Assembly: GCA_012038135.1 (NCBI GenBank)
Contig: JAAVJQ010000005.1
Coordinates: 1 to 64,000 of the forward strand
DNA from: Salinimicrobium nanhaiense
Lineage (GTDB): Bacteria > Bacteroidota > Bacteroidia > Flavobacteriales > Flavobacteriaceae
Length of the DNA: 64,000 bases
Direction of reading: 5' to 3'
Shown: positions 62,807 to 64,000 of the stretch, in pieces
Position numbering within the stretch: position 1 is the stretch's first letter
Layout: each line of letters opens with the position of its first letter
Position numbers and translations under genes: made by a program
The notes under the pieces: generated by a model
The model's input: the letters and a program-made list of their open reading frames with translations, nothing else
Database searches by the model: none
Told to the model about the DNA's origin: nothing

Positions 62807-63247
62807 TTAGTCTCCCGGTGGCTCTATGGGCGGATAGGAGATCTGAACCTTTCTTCGCCCCCACTTGAGGGCCTTCTCCTTATCTTCTCCCATATAGATG
62901 TCAATTTTGTTACGCCATCGCGGGTGCATTTTGTCATTAACAATAAAAACCCCTTCAAAGCCCTCAATGATCACCGGAGTATTGTGCTTAAGTCCCTTTT
63001 TTATAAGGTCTCGTGAAACAGCAATAGACAATACATCTGTTGCCAGAGTATCTCCCCAGGCGGTTACCTCGGGATTTCCCTGCCCCTGAATTTTCAAAGA
63101 ATTATAAGCAGAAGCTGTAACCGTTATGGTTTGCCAGTCTTCAAAATTATATTCTTCTGCTTCTGCAGCTTCTTCACAACTTCCAAATCCGCCTAGCAAA
63201 AACAGCGGAAGCATCAGGAACTTAAAAATGAGCTTTTCAGAGATCAT
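62807..63247 (-). CDS. 3D-domain lipoprotein
   Basis: The 146-residue protein (start at 63247; an in-frame ATG at 63259 adds four residues) has a lipobox GFGSC (Cys near 24). A C-terminal 3D double-psi-barrel domain follows, with TVTASAYNS, VNDKMHPRWRNKIDIYMG and EKALKWGRRKVQI. 3D domains, as in MltA and related enzymes, bind or cleave peptidoglycan using conserved Asp residues. It is 11 bp upstream of the PAP2 gene on the same strand, so the two are probably co-transcribed, suggesting cell-envelope roles. Confidence 0.85.
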   Translation of the reverse strand: MISEKLIFKFLMLPLFLLGGFGSCEEAAEAEEYNFEDWQTITVTASAYNSLKIQGQGNPEVTAWGDTLATDVLSIAVSRDLIKKGLKHNTPVIIEGFEGVFIVNDKMHPRWRNKIDIYMGEDKEKALKWGRRKVQISYPPIEPPGD

Positions 63248-63403
63248 TAATACCAACATACTAAAAATTTAAAAATTGACCTTGACTCTTAACCCTGCTT
63301 TAAGAGAAGCAGATTAAAATTACGCAAGTAAACTCTTTTTTTACAGGTTTATTTTGCGCTTAAGCTCCTATTTGCTTCATATTATTCACTAAACCTTTAG
63401 ATT

Positions 63404-63435
63404 TTTGGCTTTCCGCCTTTATATTGGTACCTTTG
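63404..63435 (+). promoter_or_regulatory. Bacteroidota-type promoter for the FKBP gene
   Basis: TTTG (63404-63407), 20 bp, then TACCTTTG (63428-63435), an exact match to TTTG-N20-TAnnTTTG. The predicted start is near 63442, giving a ~95-base leader before the ATG at 63539. The best full promoter match in the window. Confidence 0.65.
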
Positions 63436-63538
63436 CATCGCGAAATGAGATTTTTCCCAGCGCTGTTAAGGTCCTTCCTTTTTATTTTCTGTTTGATTTC
63501 CATTTCCCGAATTATTTTAATTGAAAAACACATTTATG

Positions 63539-63967
63539 ATGAGTCAGGTTAAACAAAATGACACAGTAAGAGTACATTACACCGGAAAACTTACCGATGG
63601 GCAGATCTTCGACAGTTCTTTGGAAAGAGAACCAATCGAATTCACCATGGGACAGGGCCAATTGATCCCCGGGTTTGAGAAAGGATTGCTGGATATGAAG
63701 GTGAACGAAAAGAAAACTATTGAGATCCCTGCAGATGAAGCTTATGGAGCTCCAAGAGAAGAGTTGATCCAGGAAGTTGAAAAAAGTCAGCTACCAGAAG
63801 AGATCAAGCCGGAACCGGGAATGGGATTGGTTTCTAAAAGTCCTGACGGGCGTGAGATGAATCTTGTGGTAAAAGAAGTTAAGGAAGAAACTATTGTTGT
63901 TGACGGGAATCACCCTTTAGCAGGAAAAGACCTTATTTTTGATCTGGAAGTTGTAGAGATCAAATAA
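63539..63967 (+). CDS. FKBP-type peptidyl-prolyl isomerase, SlyD-like
   Basis: The 142-residue cytosolic protein has an FKBP core (VRVHYTGKLTDGQIFDSS, FTMGQGQLIPGFEKGL) with a SlyD-type insert-in-flap domain (about 70-125, EEIKPEPGMGLVSKSPDG). It speeds prolyl isomerisation and may act as a chaperone. The His-rich C-terminal metal tail of E. coli SlyD is absent. I took the second of two adjacent ATGs (63536/63539), giving the usual MSQVKQND start. The window ends 33 bp after the stop. Confidence 0.93.
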   Translation: MSQVKQNDTVRVHYTGKLTDGQIFDSSLEREPIEFTMGQGQLIPGFEKGLLDMKVNEKKTIEIPADEAYGAPREELIQEVEKSQLPEEIKPEPGMGLVSKSPDGREMNLVVKEVKEETIVVDGNHPLAGKDLIFDLEVVEIK

Positions 63968-64000
63968 TTTTCTTCCATAGAAGACATAAAAAAAGACCTG

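Overview
The window looks like chromosomal DNA of a marine or soil flavobacterium (Bacteroidota, Flavobacteriaceae; a Gramella/Salegentibacter-like relative is my best guess, from gene content only). Supporting signs are several upstream sites fitting the Bacteroidota promoter (TTTG, about 20 bases, TAnnTTTG), a type IX secretion (T9SS) C-terminal domain, a lipoprotein-type TamA (TamL) next to TamB, a fused E1 alpha/beta 2-oxoacid dehydrogenase, DUF4402 proteins, and families of degenerate intergenic repeats common in this phylum. I see no rRNA, tRNA, CRISPR array, insertion sequence or prophage.

Layout. 1-496 is gene-free and repeat-rich, including a ~200 bp segment between 15-bp direct repeats. 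497-3804 holds a DCC-family protein, a MutS2 without Smr domain and a divergent uracil-DNA glycosylase. 3805-10586 is a seven-gene minus-strand operon (2OG-Fe oxygenase, SUI1 factor, DUF1835, nucleoside phosphorylase, polyphosphate kinase, a signal-less substrate-binding protein, an outer-membrane barrel). 10708-14263 has the fused E1, a small DUF1328 protein and two lipoproteins. 14319-21558 is a biosynthetic cluster: flavin oxidoreductase, methyltransferase, type III polyketide synthase, enoyl reductase, ketoreductase, dehydratase, ketosynthase, acyl carrier protein and phosphopantetheinyl transferase. In effect it is a private fatty-acid-synthase-like line feeding a type III PKS, with tailoring enzymes.

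21619-36826 is mostly housekeeping and accessory metabolism: an Aquifex-type aconitase, a second EF-G-like GTPase, an M61 peptidase, a cold-shock-domain protein, a cupin, a universal stress protein, an amino-acid permease and upp. 36834-44164 is the TamL/TamB pair. 44482-45825 has an OmpA-like lipoprotein and a DoxX protein.

46040-54522 is the most interesting region: three DUF4402 genes, then a PapD-like chaperone, a large T9SS-sorted surface protein, a fourth DUF4402 protein and an usher-like outer-membrane protein. The DUF4402 proteins carry an N-terminal alternating hydrophobic stretch and the C-terminal beta-zipper pattern of chaperone-usher pilins: a penultimate Tyr in three of four, and a Gly 14 residues from the end in two of four. 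I interpret the locus as a chaperone-usher-type fimbria of Bacteroidota, with the second DUF4402 as a probable major pilin (own terminator, direct-repeat operator).

54633-63967 contains a gluconokinase/6-phosphogluconate dehydrogenase fusion, a GreA/GreB factor, a glycosyltransferase, aspartokinase beside a divergent ACT-domain protein, a decayed NHL/SMP-30-like pseudogene with a visible 16-bp duplication, a 44-aa membrane protein, a CPBP protease, a PAP2 phosphatase, a 3D-domain lipoprotein and an FKBP isomerase. Functions are assigned by recognising families and motifs by eye; no database search was run.
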